A stretch of 7,098 nucleotides of DNA from an uncultured Deferribacteraceae bacterium. GTDB taxonomy: Bacteria; Chrysiogenota; Deferribacteres; Deferribacterales; Mucispirillaceae. A program made the translations under genes and the position numbers. Positions 6,488 to 7,098 of this stretch are shown one piece after another. Position 1 is the first letter of the stretch. Every line of letters begins with the position of its first letter. The notes beneath the pieces were generated by a model. It did not search any database. It was given only the letters and a program-made list of their open reading frames with translations, and was not told where the DNA came from. The stretch lies in contig CAMQYB010000095.1 of the NCBI GenBank assembly GCA_947039055.1, forward strand, positions 1 through 7,098. The letters are read 5' to 3'.

Positions 6488-7054
6488 ATGGCTAAAAAGA
6501 AGAACGTAGTTATTGAAGATAATCGTGTAGATAAGTTAGAGAATTTATTGCAGAATTATTTTAAGCAGATTATTATCGGAGTTGGAGTATTAATTGTTTT
6601 AGTATTAGTTGCATATTTAGGTGTTAATTCGTATAAAGGAGCTAAATCTAAGGATGCTGGCAATATTGAAATAGCTGCATTAAATGTTGCATCAGCTGAA
6701 GATATTCCTGAATTTGCATCGTTAGTGAATATATATCCTTCATTTTCGGATTATATTAATTTAACAACAGGTTTCTTATATTTTTCAGAAGGTGATATGG
6801 ATAATGCGTCAGCTTATTTATCAAAAGTATCTGGTAATTATGAAGAAATTGCGTTATATGTATCATCGGATTTAGGAAATGATGTTGATTATAGTAAATA
6901 TTTAGCAGATGGAAATTTATCATCACTATGGTATTATAAGTCTATTTTAGCAACAGATAATGCAACTACAAGATCATCACTTGTTGCAGATTTTAAAGGT
7001 AAATACCCAGAGAGTATGTTGATAAATCTTTTAGCATCATGGGGAATTAATTAG
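6488..7054 (+). CDS. Single-pass membrane protein with possible TPR-like C-terminal domain (YfgM-like layout)
   Basis: A 188-residue protein that I do not recognise with certainty. The N-terminus is Lys-rich and charged (MAKKKN...), followed by one hydrophobic segment at about 27-47 and a soluble region of about 140 residues. By the positive-inside rule this region should be extracytoplasmic. Residues about 86-113 (DYINLTTGFLYFSEGDMDNA...) resemble a TPR hairpin, and the remainder is probably helical. This layout resembles YfgM, the SecYEG-associated protein with an N-terminal anchor and periplasmic TPR-like domain, but the similarity is architectural and I would not assign the name. The start is ATG at 6488 with GAGGG (6473-6477) 10 bases upstream, inside the end of the PHP gene. 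It ends the cluster as far as can be seen; the 44 bases after its stop show only a weak stem at 7061-7076 and no T-tract. Confidence 0.75.
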   Translation: MAKKKNVVIEDNRVDKLENLLQNYFKQIIIGVGVLIVLVLVAYLGVNSYKGAKSKDAGNIEIAALNVASAEDIPEFASLVNIYPSFSDYINLTTGFLYFSEGDMDNASAYLSKVSGNYEEIALYVSSDLGNDVDYSKYLADGNLSSLWYYKSILATDNATTRSSLVADFKGKYPESMLINLLASWGIN

Positions 7055-7098
7055 AGATAACTACTCTATAAAGTAGCGATTGTCAAGTTTATTGATAC

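Noticed and set aside
7061..7076. Hairpin CTACT/AGTAG with a 6-base loop after the last gene
   Set aside because: It has a 5-bp AT-rich stem without a following T-run, and the window ends too soon to judge.

Overview
The window is a strongly AT-rich bacterial chromosome segment (roughly 30% GC by eye, with heavy use of ATA, TTA and AGA codons and standard-code stops). It carries one minus-strand gene and five plus-strand genes. The content is an NtrY/NtrX-type two-component pair, then shikimate dehydrogenase, a PHP-family phosphoesterase and a single-pass membrane protein. This fits a Gram-negative, low-GC lineage in which ntrYX occurs outside the Proteobacteria, for example Deferribacterota or a 'delta'-type group. 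That placement is inference from gene content and base composition only, and I cannot name a genus.

Layout. Positions 1-124 hold simple repeats: 14 copies of ACTA, 5 copies of CTTACTA, then a decaying tail. Positions 125-221 contain no gene that I can see. A minus-strand gene (222-1004) encodes a GNAT-fold protein with a C-terminal membrane anchor. A 153-bp divergent intergenic region follows, with a plausible sigma-70-type promoter and a 10-bp direct repeat. Then come ntrY (1158-3407) and ntrX (best start 3495, ending 4859). A second intergenic region (4860-4985) holds a 10-bp palindrome and an extended -10 promoter. It drives a tight cluster: aroE (best start 4986), a PHP-domain gene whose only sensible start is a non-canonical ATT at 5818, and a small membrane protein gene (6488-7054). 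The last 44 bases contain no recognisable feature.

How the genes fit together. NtrY is a four-TM sensor kinase with HAMP, PAS-like and catalytic regions. It should phosphorylate NtrX, an AAA+ regulator with a receiver domain and a Fis-type HTH. NtrX has lost the GAFTGA sigma-54 contact motif (it reads GAFPDA), and I found no sigma-54 promoter in the intergenic DNA, so it may act without sigma-54. The aroE cluster looks like a separate transcription unit with housekeeping roles.

Most of the window is ordinary chromosome. The points deserving a second look are the ATT-initiated PHP gene, the altered sigma-54 loop of NtrX, the tail-anchored GNAT protein and the potentially slippage-prone repeats at the left edge. 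I see no CRISPR array, tRNA, rRNA, insertion sequence or evident defence system.
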